A DNA stretch of 64,000 nt from MedAcidi-G1 sp002294285 (GTDB lineage Bacteria > Actinomycetota > Acidimicrobiia > Acidimicrobiales > MedAcidi-G1), in assembly GCA_963999645.1 (NCBI GenBank), contig CAXEUY010000004.1:62001-126000 (forward strand), in the 5' to 3' direction. The notes below the pieces were generated by a model that saw only the letters and a program-made list of their open reading frames with translations, ran no database searches and was not told the DNA's origin. Below, in pieces: positions 17,857 to 26,765 of this stretch. Position 1 is the stretch's first letter. Each line of letters starts with the position of its first letter. Both the position numbers and the translations under genes were made by a program.

Positions 17857-18786
17857 TCAAATTACAACCCACTCCGCGTCCATGCTTAAATCAGGTTCTG
17901 CAGAGACAACCCCTTTACGAGCTAGATCCAATAGGTGTGCATATACGGATCCTCCCGCTGCTTTGTGGAGACTTTTATCAACAGCAGAATATATTTCGGT
18001 AACCAGTTGCTTAATTGTTTTTGGTTCATTTTTAAGAGCAGCAACTATTTCAGCGGTACGCCTCTCTCGATGCTCGATTAAAGAATTAACGAACGGATGA
18101 GGGTTTTCAATTAAAGGACCATGTGTAGGCCGGTAAATAAGCTCAGACCTATCAAGAAGGCGGCGAAGATTGGTCAGATAATCTGAGAGGTTCCCATCTG
18201 GGGCAGGAATTACAGTAGTTGACCATCCCATTACATGATCACCGGTAAACAGAGTGGCTTCTTCCTCCAAAGAAAAACACAGATGGTTAGAAATGTGACC
18301 CGGTGTATGTAGCGCTTCAAAAGTAAAGCCTTCGCCTACTATTACGTCACCATTTCCTATTTCAACATCCGGAATGAACTCAGTGTCACCCTTTTCTTCA
18401 GTTTCATCTCCCTTTACCCCATCAGACCCTTCAAACGATTCCGTAGCAGCAACTGGGTGTCTCCCAAAACCATAAGTAGGAGCCGAAGTGATTTCAGAGA
18501 GACTTTTAGCAGCAGGGGAATGATCGGGGTGTGTATGTGTTATCAGAATGTGGCTTACGGTCCTCCCTCCAATAGCGTCCAGAAGGGCAGTTAGATGTGC
18601 ATCATCAATTGGCCCTGGATCGATTACCGCCAATTCACTACCAGCGGGATCTCCTATGATGTAAGTACCGGTTCCGTGGTACGTAAATTTAGAAGGATTT
18701 TTAGCAACAATTCTACTAACCATGGGTGAAACGGAGTGCACCAGCCCGTATGTCGGCGATTCTTCAGTAAGAAAGACGGGTCCCAT
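17857..18786 (-). CDS. Metallo-beta-lactamase-fold hydrolase
   Basis: A 309-residue protein with the zinc-binding HTHPDH at 84-89, further His in EALHTPGHISNH and the Asp of FTGDHVMGW. The C-terminal helical region (RPTHGPLIENP onward) resembles LACTB2-like hydrolases. Such proteins hydrolyse thioesters, lactones or RNA; here a thioesterase or lactonase role among CoA enzymes is possible but inferred. It converges on the ipdF-like gene. Confidence 0.85.
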   Translation of the reverse strand: MGPVFLTEESPTYGLVHSVSPMVSRIVAKNPSKFTYHGTGTYIIGDPAGSELAVIDPGPIDDAHLTALLDAIGGRTVSHILITHTHPDHSPAAKSLSEITSAPTYGFGRHPVAATESFEGSDGVKGDETEEKGDTEFIPDVEIGNGDVIVGEGFTFEALHTPGHISNHLCFSLEEEATLFTGDHVMGWSTTVIPAPDGNLSDYLTNLRRLLDRSELIYRPTHGPLIENPHPFVNSLIEHRERRTAEIVAALKNEPKTIKQLVTEIYSAVDKSLHKAAGGSVYAHLLDLARKGVVSAEPDLSMDAEWVVI

Positions 18787-18800
18787 ATTTATTCAAAATA

Positions 18801-19604
18801 TTACGTGTTCTCTTCAGTGCCTATATCAGAGATTTCTTTTAGATAGAAGGGACCCTCTCCGCCTCCATGAACTTCAACAGTTGTTCCAGTCATCCATCGA
18901 GCCAAAGGTGAAGCCAACACCATACACATGTCAGCTATTTCTTCGGGCTTCCCTAAACGCTTCATAGCTAGATGTTCGGCCAGTCTCGAACGCTTCTCAT
19001 CATCACCATAAAAATCAGATGATTCATCCGTTTCTATAAGCCCAACCGCCAAAGTCAGAACGCGTATTTTTGGACTCCATTCATGAGCTAAAGTTTTGCT
19101 TAAATTGTCCAAACCAGCCTTGGCCGCTCCGTAAGCCATCCCTGAAGGATTGGGTCTACTTCCACTGACTGAAGAAATATTGATTATGACACCGTTGTCT
19201 TCTTGCTCTGCCATTACTGGGAATACAGATTGAGAACAGTGCATAGAAGCTAAGAGGTTCAATGAAACAACTTTTTCATTGAAGCGAGGTGAAGCATCTG
19301 AAGATTTAACTGAAGGCGCGCCTCCAGCATTATTTACAAGTACATCGATGCGGCCAAATAGTTGAACAACGTCAGCAATAAAAGATTCAACTTTTTCAGG
19401 ATCCCTTACATCGGTTTCAAAAAAAATGGCTTCCTTATTAGTTAACTCCGAGACAATTGGTTTTTCAGGAGCGTTACGCGCACAAGTAACAACGTTCGCC
19501 CCAGCATGTAGAAAATATTCTGAAATAACACGTCCAAGGCCACGGGTCCCACCAGTAACAATTACCGTTTTACCCGAGAAATCAAGGATTTCACTTTTGT
19601 TCAT
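18801..19604 (-). CDS. Short-chain dehydrogenase/reductase
   Basis: A 267-residue SDR: cofactor motif VTGGTRGLGRV, VNNAGGAPS, ISSVSGSRPN, and catalytic YGAAKAG; the C-terminal WMTGTTVEVHGGGEG is typical. The preceding 65 residues of the open frame are not homologous to SDRs and overlap the divergent CoA-transferase gene, so the start is the ATG at 19604. It resembles the SDRs (Rv3549c type) found beside ipdAB in mycobacteria. It is divergently transcribed from ipdA across about 70 bases. Confidence 0.85.
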   Translation of the reverse strand: MNKSEILDFSGKTVIVTGGTRGLGRVISEYFLHAGANVVTCARNAPEKPIVSELTNKEAIFFETDVRDPEKVESFIADVVQLFGRIDVLVNNAGGAPSVKSSDASPRFNEKVVSLNLLASMHCSQSVFPVMAEQEDNGVIINISSVSGSRPNPSGMAYGAAKAGLDNLSKTLAHEWSPKIRVLTLAVGLIETDESSDFYGDDEKRSRLAEHLAMKRLGKPEEIADMCMVLASPLARWMTGTTVEVHGGGEGPFYLKEISDIGTEENT

Positions 19605-19605
19605 A

Positions 19606-19632
19606 GAGATATTCACACTAGAAGAGTATCTC
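19606..19632. repeat. Inverted repeat in the SDR/ipdA divergent promoter region
   Basis: GAGATA (19606-19611) and TATCTC (19627-19632) are a perfect 6-bp inverted repeat separated by 15 bases, in the only non-coding DNA between the divergent SDR and ipdA. It could be an operator or fortuitous promoter sequence. It does not obviously match the KstR or KstR2 boxes I remember. Confidence 0.3.
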
Positions 19633-19671
19633 AGGTCGTTGCATAGCGTGGGTTGCTCTAGCGTTGAAGTT

Positions 19672-20565
19672 GTGATTGACAAAAAAATGACTGAGATGGA
19701 AGTCATTGAAGAACTAACAGATGGAATGACAATAGGCGTAGGGGGTTGGGGGTCGCGTCGAAAACCCATGTCTCTGATCCGAGCAATAGCACGCAGCAAT
19801 TTGAAGGATCTGACAATCGTTAGTTACGGAGGGCCAGATATAGGACTGCTTTGTGCTACTGGCAAAGTTCGTAAAGCTATCTATGGCTTTGTTTCACTCG
19901 ATTCAATACCCCTAGAACCTCATTTCAGAAACGCCAAACAATCGGGAACTATAGAAACCAGCGAACTAGATGAAGGCGCTTTCTATTTGGGACTACTAGC
20001 CGCAGCGCATCGTATGCCGTTTTACCCAACGAGAGCCGGCCTTGGTAGTGACATGCTAGAGATGAACCCTGAAATAAAGACAATCGAATCTCCATACAAA
20101 TCTGGTGATGGAGAAAAAGGTGAGGAGCTAGTGGCGATACCTGCACTAAACCTTGACGTATCACTTATACACATGAACAGATCTGATTCCCAAGGAAATG
20201 GACAATTCTTAGGACCAGATTTGTATTTTGACGACCTCTTCGCAAAAGCAGCGAAACGGACGTTTATGAGTTGCGAAAAGATAGTCCCTACTGAAGATTT
20301 CCTCAAAGAAGGAAGTGTACACACCCTTAAAATTCCAAGGTTATTTGTCGATGGCGTAATAGAAGCTCCAAGAGGAGCTCATTTCACTGAATGTCCTCCC
20401 GACTACGGCAGGGATGAGGCATTTCAAAGTGAATATGCCGCTAGTGCCAAAGATCTCCAGAGTTGGGAAAACTTCAAACAAAAATACTTAGAAACAACCA
20501 GCCATCAGGAATACCTAAAAGTAGTTGACTCAAGAACTCAAACAGAAGAGAACCAAAATGGCTGA
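19672..20565 (+). CDS. ipdA: CoA-transferase-family subunit IpdA (ring-opening hydrolase, alpha)
   Basis: A 297-residue protein whose blocks GMTIGVGGWGSRRKPM, YGGPDIGLLC, KVRKAIYGFVSLDS, GTIETSELDEGAF, RAGLGSDM and APRGAHFTECPPDYGRDE track mycobacterial IpdA (Rv3551) closely. IpdA and IpdB together open the last carbocyclic ring of the steroid-derived CoA ester rather than transfer CoA. The open frame begins at 19426, but the early part lies antisense to the SDR; I choose GTG 19672, which follows a TAGCGT -10-like element by seven bases, or else the ATG at 19687. It overlaps ipdB by 8 bases. Confidence 0.85.
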   Translation: MIDKKMTEMEVIEELTDGMTIGVGGWGSRRKPMSLIRAIARSNLKDLTIVSYGGPDIGLLCATGKVRKAIYGFVSLDSIPLEPHFRNAKQSGTIETSELDEGAFYLGLLAAAHRMPFYPTRAGLGSDMLEMNPEIKTIESPYKSGDGEKGEELVAIPALNLDVSLIHMNRSDSQGNGQFLGPDLYFDDLFAKAAKRTFMSCEKIVPTEDFLKEGSVHTLKIPRLFVDGVIEAPRGAHFTECPPDYGRDEAFQSEYAASAKDLQSWENFKQKYLETTSHQEYLKVVDSRTQTEENQNG

Positions 20566-21325
20566 CGAAGCAACAATAGATGAAATATGTGTAACTGCAA
20601 TTGCTGATGGTTTTCGCGGAGACGGAGAGATTTTGTGCAACCCCATAGGAAACGTTCCTGTGATAGCCGGGCGCTTAGCCAAAGCCACATTTGAATCCGC
20701 CATGGTAATGACTGACACTGTTTCTGTTCTGGCTGCTAACACCATTCCTGTAGGAGATCCAGATGCAGAACGACTGGTGGAAGCATGGATGCCATATCGG
20801 GACCTTTTTGACATTGTCTGGTCAGGTCGTCGCCATGTGGTTATGGGTGCAAGCCAGATAGATCCATACGGTAATCAAAATTTTGCTGCAATCGGAGACT
20901 GGAAAAAGCCTAAAGCCCAACTCCTAGGGCTTCGCGGAGCTCCAGGCAATTTGGTAAACCACACGACTAGCTATTGGATACCAAATCATTCCATTCGTAG
21001 CTTTGTCCAAAAAGTAGATGTTGTTTCAGGCCCCGGCTATGACAGGGTTTCTGAACTCTCAGATTGGATACAAAGTAACCATGAAATTCGTCAAATCGTT
21101 TCAAATCTAGGAGTCTTAAATTTTTCGAATAAAGAAAAACGGATGCAACTGGTCTCTCATCATCCGAATGTGACAGTCGAAGAAATAATTTCCTCAACAG
21201 GATTTGAATTGTTGGTCCCAGACAATGTTAAAGAAACCCGAAAACCTACAGAAGAGGAACTAAAACTTATTAGGGAAGTAATCGATCCGCATGATTTACG
21301 TAAAGCAGAATTCGTAAAAAAATGA
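20558..21325 (+). CDS. ipdB: CoA-transferase-family subunit IpdB (ring-opening hydrolase, beta)
   Basis: A 255-residue protein with the landmarks GRRHVVMGASQIDPYGNQN, LRGAPGN, VNHTTSYWIPNH and VDVVSGPGYDRVS followed by VSNLGVLNF, as in mycobacterial IpdB (Rv3552). It should form a heteromer with IpdA. The ATG at 20558 inside the end of ipdA has AGAAGAG upstream and aligns with the family start; the open frame from 20525 adds 11 unlikely residues. Its stop overlaps the ipdC start (ATGA). Confidence 0.86.
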   Translation: MADEATIDEICVTAIADGFRGDGEILCNPIGNVPVIAGRLAKATFESAMVMTDTVSVLAANTIPVGDPDAERLVEAWMPYRDLFDIVWSGRRHVVMGASQIDPYGNQNFAAIGDWKKPKAQLLGLRGAPGNLVNHTTSYWIPNHSIRSFVQKVDVVSGPGYDRVSELSDWIQSNHEIRQIVSNLGVLNFSNKEKRMQLVSHHPNVTVEEIISSTGFELLVPDNVKETRKPTEEELKLIREVIDPHDLRKAEFVKK

Positions 21326-22380
21326 GCGATAAGAGATTAAACACGAAATTTTGTGAATTAACAGGGATTCAATTCCCGATAGTTCAAACTGGCATGGGTT
21401 GGGTCGCAGGTCCGAATTTAGTTACAGCTACTTGTCAAGCGGGTGCTCTTGGAATACTCGCAGCTGCAACACTGACTTTTGATGAAATGGCTAAAGCAGT
21501 TGAAGAAATTAGAAAGAATACACAGAATCCTTTTGGTGTGAATTTAAGAACAGACGCTTTAGATATTGAAACCAGGATTGAACATTTAATTCACTCTCAG
21601 GTTCCAGTAGTTTCATTTGCACAAGCACCTACTCAACGAATAGTTGAACGTTTAAAAGAAGCAGATGTGATAGTCATGCCAACCGTTGGAGCTGCAAGAC
21701 ATGCAGAAAAGGTAGCCGAGATGGGTGTTGATGCAGTTATTGCTCAAGGTTCTGAAGGAGGCGGCCATACAGGTGTGATTCCGACCTCACTTCTAATACC
21801 TCAAGTCATAGACACAGTTGACATTCCAGTAATCGCAGCAGGTGGTTTTACAGACGGAAGAGGCCTAGCGGCTGCTTTGGCATGGGGAGCTTCTGGAATA
21901 GCAATGGGAACCAGATTTCTTTTAACAAGTGAAAGCGATGTCCCAGAGAATGTAAAAAGTGTTTACCTGTCGACTTCATCAACTCAGACAGTCGTTACTA
22001 AAGCAATTGATGGTGCACCACAACGAGTGATTTCCAACAAAATGGTTGAAAGACTTGAAAAGGCTCGGTTGCTTGCTTTTCCCATAGCACTACTTAATGC
22101 CTTACGTTTTAGAAAACTCTCCGGGACAACCTTCAAAAGCCTTATTGTCGAAGGCTTGAGGATGAAAAAAACCCAAAAATTAACCTGGAGTCAGGTAGCC
22201 CTTGCAGCTAACGCACCAATGTTGACGAAAGCGACAATGGTGGACGGGCATTTAGAAGTTGGGATTTTACCCACAGGTCAAGGAGTTGGATCAATAAATG
22301 AATTAATCACTAGCGAAGAGTTAGTAAGAGGAATAGTTGAAGAGGCGACAAATTCACTTAACCGATTCGGGGAAAGTTAA
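21322..22380 (+). CDS. ipdC: Nitronate-monooxygenase-family flavoprotein IpdC
   Basis: A 352-residue TIM-barrel FMN protein of the nitronate monooxygenase (2-nitropropane dioxygenase-like) family: PIVQTGMGWVAGP, FGVNLRTDA, QGSEGGGHTG, and IAAGGFTDGRGLAAAL with GASGIAMGTRFL for phosphate binding. Its order directly after ipdA and ipdB is the same as Rv3551-Rv3553 in mycobacteria, where IpdC takes part in degrading the C/D-ring remnant. It is translationally coupled to ipdB and is followed after two bases by an acyl-CoA dehydrogenase. Confidence 0.85.
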   Translation: MSDKRLNTKFCELTGIQFPIVQTGMGWVAGPNLVTATCQAGALGILAAATLTFDEMAKAVEEIRKNTQNPFGVNLRTDALDIETRIEHLIHSQVPVVSFAQAPTQRIVERLKEADVIVMPTVGAARHAEKVAEMGVDAVIAQGSEGGGHTGVIPTSLLIPQVIDTVDIPVIAAGGFTDGRGLAAALAWGASGIAMGTRFLLTSESDVPENVKSVYLSTSSTQTVVTKAIDGAPQRVISNKMVERLEKARLLAFPIALLNALRFRKLSGTTFKSLIVEGLRMKKTQKLTWSQVALAANAPMLTKATMVDGHLEVGILPTGQGVGSINELITSEELVRGIVEEATNSLNRFGES

Positions 22381-22382
22381 AG

Positions 22383-23543
22383 ATGGATTTAGATCCCACA
22401 AGAGAGCAAAAAGACTTTCGTGCTGAAGTGAGGAACTGGCTAAAAGAAAATATTCCCAAGGAACCTTTACCTTCGATGGACACTCAGGAGGGTTTTGAAC
22501 TCCATAGAACATGGGAGAAAAAGCTTTTCGAAAACGGATGGTCGGTTATTACATGGCCAGAAAAGTACGGGGGAAGAAATTTAGGTGTGATCGAATGGCT
22601 CATTTTTGAAGAAGAGTATTATCACTCAGGTGCTCCAGGTCGTGTCAACACAAATGGAATTAATTTATTAGCGCCCGCTTTGTTCGATTTTGGTAGTGAT
22701 GAACAAAAAAGTCGGTTTCTACAAGCGATGGCATCTGGAGAAGAAATTTGGGCACAAGGGTGGTCAGAGCCGGATGCCGGAAGCGATTTAGCTTCGATAA
22801 AAACAAAAGCCCAAAAGGATGGCGAATGGTTCGTCATTAATGGTCAGAAAACTTGGTGCTCTCGGGGAGCATGGGCAGATTGGATATTTTGCATCGTAAG
22901 AACCGATCCAGATTCTGAAAGACATCAGGGTTTGTCCTACCTGCTTGTACCAGCTGACTCGGAAGGCTTAGACCGTAGACCAGTTAAACGTCTTGATGGT
23001 GAACCTGCATTTGCCGAAATATTTTTCGATGATTGCCGTGTTCACAAATCGAATCTTCTCGGAGGAGAAGGAGAAGGTTGGTCTGTCGCTATGTCAACTG
23101 CATCTAATGAACGTGGCTTAAACCTAAGAGCGCCAGGTCGTTTCACGGCCGCTGCAAAAAGACTTGTCGACCTCCATGAGACAACAGAGCGAAAGCCAGA
23201 TCCAAGCCTTACGGAAGAAGTTGTTAACTCGTGGGTCAGAGCTCACGCTTATCGATGGCAAGCGCAGAGAACTGCAACACGAATCATCGAAGGTGAGTCA
23301 CTAAATTCTGAGCCTTCAATTATGAAGGTTTTCTGGTCAGAATTAGATGTTGAACTCCACGCCACTGCTCTAAGAATCCTAGGAAACCGTTCTGATCTGA
23401 TAACAGACTGGATTTATGAAAGTCCTGAAAATGAATGGTTAATGGGCTATTTATTTGCCTTGGCCGGACCTATATATGCAGGAACAAATGAGATTCAGCG
23501 AAACATAATCGCTGAAAGAGTTCTTGGTTTGCCGAGAAAGTAG
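22383..23543 (+). CDS. Acyl-CoA dehydrogenase, FadE30-like
   Basis: A 386-residue protein with the ACAD fold: QGWSEPDAGSDLAS and FVINGQKTWCS for flavin and substrate, and the C-terminal block IYAGTNEIQRNIIAERVLGLPR. The Ala where many ACADs have the catalytic Glu (YEG) is also Gly in mycobacterial FadE30 as I recall, so this is a subfamily trait and not damage. FadE30 acts on HIP-CoA in steroid breakdown, which agrees with the ipd genes immediately upstream. Its partner is probably the next gene. Confidence 0.85.
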   Translation: MDLDPTREQKDFRAEVRNWLKENIPKEPLPSMDTQEGFELHRTWEKKLFENGWSVITWPEKYGGRNLGVIEWLIFEEEYYHSGAPGRVNTNGINLLAPALFDFGSDEQKSRFLQAMASGEEIWAQGWSEPDAGSDLASIKTKAQKDGEWFVINGQKTWCSRGAWADWIFCIVRTDPDSERHQGLSYLLVPADSEGLDRRPVKRLDGEPAFAEIFFDDCRVHKSNLLGGEGEGWSVAMSTASNERGLNLRAPGRFTAAAKRLVDLHETTERKPDPSLTEEVVNSWVRAHAYRWQAQRTATRIIEGESLNSEPSIMKVFWSELDVELHATALRILGNRSDLITDWIYESPENEWLMGYLFALAGPIYAGTNEIQRNIIAERVLGLPRK

Positions 23544-23551
23544 GAAGTCAG

Positions 23552-24580
23552 ATGCGTTTTGCACCAACAGAACAACAAGAGCAATTTGCTTCCAATATTG
23601 CCTCCATTTTAGAAAAAGAATGTTCTGTCGAAGCACTCCAGTCAGCTGGTGAAAAATCCTCAGGGTGCGTTGATGGCCTGTGGGAAACACTTTCTGAAAC
23701 AGGACTTATGGGAATTGGTATACCTGAAGAATTCGGTGGTTTAGGCATGGGTGCTTCTGACCTTGTTTTTATTTTAGAAGAATTGGGAATTTCAGCCTGT
23801 GCTGAACCTGTGGCTGAACATGCAGCAGTCGCATCACCTTTAATCGCTAGATGGGCACAAAATGAAATGGCCCAAGAAATATTAGAGGAAGCGGCAAACG
23901 GATCGAAAAAATTGACCGTTGGTTCACCGATAGATGAACGTGTCGTTTCAGTTGAAAATTCTGATCTGATTTTAATTAGCAAGGAAAATGAGCTTCATGC
24001 AGTTCCAACAAAGGAAATCGAACATACTCCCATGACGTCGATTGACCCTCGTTATAAAACCAGTGTTATTGATTGGACACCATCTTCTCAAACACTCATT
24101 TCGGAAACTCACGAAGCTATTGAAGACATGACTAACCGTGGTGCACTATCTGCTGCAGCACAAGCAGTGGGAGTGGCACAAAAACTTCTAGACATGACTG
24201 TCAGTTATGTCTCAGAAAGAAAACAGTTCGGAAAACCAGTTGGAACTAATCAAGCAGTCAAACACCACTGTTCAGACATGGCAATAGCGATCGAGTTTGC
24301 GAGGCCTTTAGTTCAAGTAGCTAGTTGGGCGATAGATAATCAAAAAAGCCCTACAGAAAATTTCACAGTTTCAGGAGAGGTGTCAGCCGCAAAAGCTTTA
24401 GCTAGTGAAGCTGTTGAACTTGCATGCAGATCAGCTCTTCAATGCCACGGCGCGATCGGTTATACAGTTGAACATGATTTACAGATATGGCTTAAGCGTG
24501 GATGGATTCTTGCATCCACATGGGGAGACGCATTATTTCACCGTCGGCGCTTGAGTAAAATTCTCGGTTTGACTGCCTGA
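23552..24580 (+). CDS. Acyl-CoA dehydrogenase, short partner type
   Basis: A 342-residue ACAD, shorter than the usual 380-400, with MGIGIPEEFGGLGMG, ALSAAAQAVGVAQKLLD, YVSERKQFGKPVGTNQAVKH and CHGAIGYTVEHDLQIWLKRG. This shape is typical of the second subunit in actinobacterial heteromeric acyl-CoA dehydrogenases used for bulky, sterol-like CoA esters. It starts 8 bases after the first subunit with an AGGAAG site. The substrate is inferred from context. Confidence 0.86.
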   Translation: MRFAPTEQQEQFASNIASILEKECSVEALQSAGEKSSGCVDGLWETLSETGLMGIGIPEEFGGLGMGASDLVFILEELGISACAEPVAEHAAVASPLIARWAQNEMAQEILEEAANGSKKLTVGSPIDERVVSVENSDLILISKENELHAVPTKEIEHTPMTSIDPRYKTSVIDWTPSSQTLISETHEAIEDMTNRGALSAAAQAVGVAQKLLDMTVSYVSERKQFGKPVGTNQAVKHHCSDMAIAIEFARPLVQVASWAIDNQKSPTENFTVSGEVSAAKALASEAVELACRSALQCHGAIGYTVEHDLQIWLKRGWILASTWGDALFHRRRLSKILGLTA

Positions 24581-24624
24581 AGTTTAAAATTTTGATGAAG
24601 CGACACGAAAGATGACGAATACAG

Positions 24625-25248
24625 ATGTCAGAAAATGAAAGAGAAACCGGAATACGGTTAGCTGACCGAGTAAGGGATCTGTTGCTGAAAATACACAAAT
24701 CAGCGCCTACAAGCGAAATGATGGAAAAGGCAATCACACATGTGGATGCGGCGAATGAATCCCTAGAAGAATCAGTTCGACTCAGATGGTATGAAATCGA
24801 CGAAAAAGAGATCGACGAACTGACTAAAGAGCGCTTATACATTGAAGCAAAAGACAACAGCCTGTTCAGAGGGGAAAGAAATCCCTTAGCTCCGCCTATA
24901 AGAGTGAGAACCGAAAAAAATCCCGCTGGACAAGAAGTCATAATAGGTGAATTGGAAATCAACAGATGCAGAGAAGGTCCCGAAGGCCGTGTCCATGGGG
25001 GTTTTCTTGCTGGACTATTCGACGACGTTCTCAGCGGTGCAGTCCGACTAGCAGGAGGAGGACCGGCTGTAACGGGGAAGTTGGAAATTCGCTATCGCGA
25101 AGCCACTCCTATAGATCAGGAACTTCGTTTTGAAGCCCGGCTCGAAAACTCGACTGGAAAGAGAATAAAAGCGAAAGCTGTATGTCTGGCAAATGGTGTG
25201 GTTACAGCTGAAGCCGAAGCACTGTTTATTAGGATTGGAACGGATTGA
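24625..25248 (+). CDS. PaaI-type hot-dog thioesterase
   Basis: A 207-residue protein; the C-terminal half (about 100-205) is a hot-dog thioesterase with EGPEGRVHGGFLAGLFDDVLSGA, where the HGG motif and the following Asp are characteristic. The N-terminal 70 residues are helical and unassigned, with LEESVRLRW and many charged residues. It likely hydrolyses an acyl-CoA, possibly to recover CoA in the neighbouring degradation pathway. Confidence 0.82.
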   Translation: MSENERETGIRLADRVRDLLLKIHKSAPTSEMMEKAITHVDAANESLEESVRLRWYEIDEKEIDELTKERLYIEAKDNSLFRGERNPLAPPIRVRTEKNPAGQEVIIGELEINRCREGPEGRVHGGFLAGLFDDVLSGAVRLAGGGPAVTGKLEIRYREATPIDQELRFEARLENSTGKRIKAKAVCLANGVVTAEAEALFIRIGTD

Positions 25249-25254
25249 AGTTAG

Positions 25255-25764
25255 ATGGAAGAAGAAAAACCAGTTATATGTTTCCTTTGTACCGGTAACG
25301 CAGCTCGGTCTGTGATGGCTCGAATAATGTTCGAGAAAAGAGTTTCAAACTATATTGCCATCGGAGCCGGAACACTTGTTCTTGAAGGGCATCCAATGAG
25401 CCAAAGAACAAGAAAAGCTCTTGAGCGTTTTGGAATTTCTGATCCGACACATAGAAGTACACAATTTGGCCAAAAACACGTTGGAGTTGATCTGATAGTA
25501 GCTATGGAGCCCAGTCACATCGAATGGATCAGAAAAAACTTTCCTGAGGTCGCACAACGAACAGCCACACTCCCTCGTCTTGTTCGCGACTTAACTGAAG
25601 AAGGTTCTCTCACAGAACGAATAATGAAATTAGATTTAGCCGAAGTAAATATTGAGTCATGGGAAGAGGTAGTGGATCCAGCTTCAGGAGATCAAGAAGA
25701 ATTTGATAAATGCGCTAATGAGATAGATCGATTGATTAACGAACTAATACACCGACTTCCATAA
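25255..25764 (+). CDS. Low-molecular-weight protein tyrosine phosphatase / arsenate-reductase-fold protein
   Basis: A 169-residue protein with the P-loop CTGNAARS (C12 to R18), the defining CX5R of this fold, at the N-terminus. The acid Asp is probably in the VVDPASGD segment. Members dephosphorylate tyrosine or, with extra cysteines, reduce arsenate; the lack of a conserved cysteine triad argues for phosphatase. Its stop overlaps the start of azlC by one base. Confidence 0.83.
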   Translation: MEEEKPVICFLCTGNAARSVMARIMFEKRVSNYIAIGAGTLVLEGHPMSQRTRKALERFGISDPTHRSTQFGQKHVGVDLIVAMEPSHIEWIRKNFPEVAQRTATLPRLVRDLTEEGSLTERIMKLDLAEVNIESWEEVVDPASGDQEEFDKCANEIDRLINELIHRLP

Positions 25765-26441
25765 TGCAAAAATTTAACGATTTTCAGAGAAATGGATTCA
25801 CTCTGGCTGCCGCTTGTGGGTTAATTGGCATAACTTACGGAGTTTTTGCAGACACCGCAGGCCTGTCTCTACTACAAGCATCAGCTTTATCCATCTTTAC
25901 GTTCACTGGAGCTTCACAATTCGCAGCCGTATCAGTCATTGATGGGGGAGGCAATCCAGCCGCTGCTGTTGGTAGCGCTCTTTTGCTATCAGTTAGAAAT
26001 GCCTTATATGGTCCAGTGATTGCAAAATCTCTACACAATGGGAAACTTTATAAAGTCTTGGCAGCACATTTTGTAATTGACGAAACGATTGCAGTCGCCA
26101 GTTCACAAGACACTGTTGAGGACTCGAGAGATGCATTTTGGTTTACAGGATTAAGCCTTTTCGTTTTTTGGAATCTAGGCACAATATTGGGCGTTTTATT
26201 AGGCGGCATTATTGAAGATCCCGGCTCATGGGGGCTGGACGCTGCTTTCCCAGCAGCATTTGTAGCTCTTACACTTCCACATGTAACCACGCGAGAAGGA
26301 AAAATCACGGCAATAACAGCCGCAGTGATAACTATTGTGAGCATTCCACTCACGCCAGTTGGTATGCCTATACTCCTGGCGTCAACAGCAATCCTGCCTG
26401 GTTTGCTGGCCTTAAAGAAGAAAAAAAAGAGGACAACATGA
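25764..26441 (+). CDS. azlC: AzlC-family branched-chain amino acid exporter, large subunit
   Basis: A 225-residue integral membrane protein with about seven predicted helices. The N-terminal block GITYGVFADTAGLSLLQA and STFTGASQF-like segment (FTFTGASQFAAVSVI), followed by LLLSVRNALYGP, are diagnostic of AzlC. With AzlD it exports branched-chain amino acids or analogues. The stop overlaps azlD (ATGA). Its presence between the ilv and leu operons may be chance. Confidence 0.92.
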   Translation: MQKFNDFQRNGFTLAAACGLIGITYGVFADTAGLSLLQASALSIFTFTGASQFAAVSVIDGGGNPAAAVGSALLLSVRNALYGPVIAKSLHNGKLYKVLAAHFVIDETIAVASSQDTVEDSRDAFWFTGLSLFVFWNLGTILGVLLGGIIEDPGSWGLDAAFPAAFVALTLPHVTTREGKITAITAAVITIVSIPLTPVGMPILLASTAILPGLLALKKKKKRTT

Positions 26442-26734
26442 CCTGGGGTGCGGTTATTGCTTTATCGGCAGGTAGCTATGCTTTCAAATTTCTAGGGCTC
26501 ATAGCCGGAAAGAGATTCAGCAAGCACTTAGCACCCGCAACATTGCTTTTACCAGCGGCTCTTTTTTCAGCTTTAGTTGTAATTATGTCTATTTCAGATG
26601 ATGGATCCCTAGTAATAGATGCCCGCTTAGTAGGGGTGGGAATGGGAGCTTTAGCAGTATGGAAAAAAATGTCCTTCACATTGGTTGTATTGACAGCGAT
26701 GCTTTCTACAGCCGCTATACGATTGTTTTTATAA
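26438..26734 (+). CDS. azlD: AzlD-family branched-chain amino acid exporter, small subunit
   Basis: A 98-residue protein with three or four hydrophobic helices, typical of AzlD (about 100 residues). The ATG at 26438 overlaps the azlC stop by four bases and has AGAGGA upstream; the open frame begins earlier, inside azlC, and that part is not real. It forms the exporter with AzlC. Confidence 0.9.
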   Translation: MTWGAVIALSAGSYAFKFLGLIAGKRFSKHLAPATLLLPAALFSALVVIMSISDDGSLVIDARLVGVGMGALAVWKKMSFTLVVLTAMLSTAAIRLFL

Positions 26735-26765
26735 GTTAGGAACGGATAAATAGATACTTTCCACC

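Noticed and set aside
19426..19671. N-terminal extension of ipdA as real coding sequence
   Set aside because: This stretch is antisense to the SDR gene and its translation has no similarity to the IpdA start, which aligns at 19672-19690.
23470..23500. Missing catalytic Glu (YAG instead of YEG) in the first acyl-CoA dehydrogenase as a sign of decay
   Set aside because: FadE30-type enzymes, as I recall them, have Gly at that place in an otherwise identical C-terminal motif, so it is a subfamily trait.
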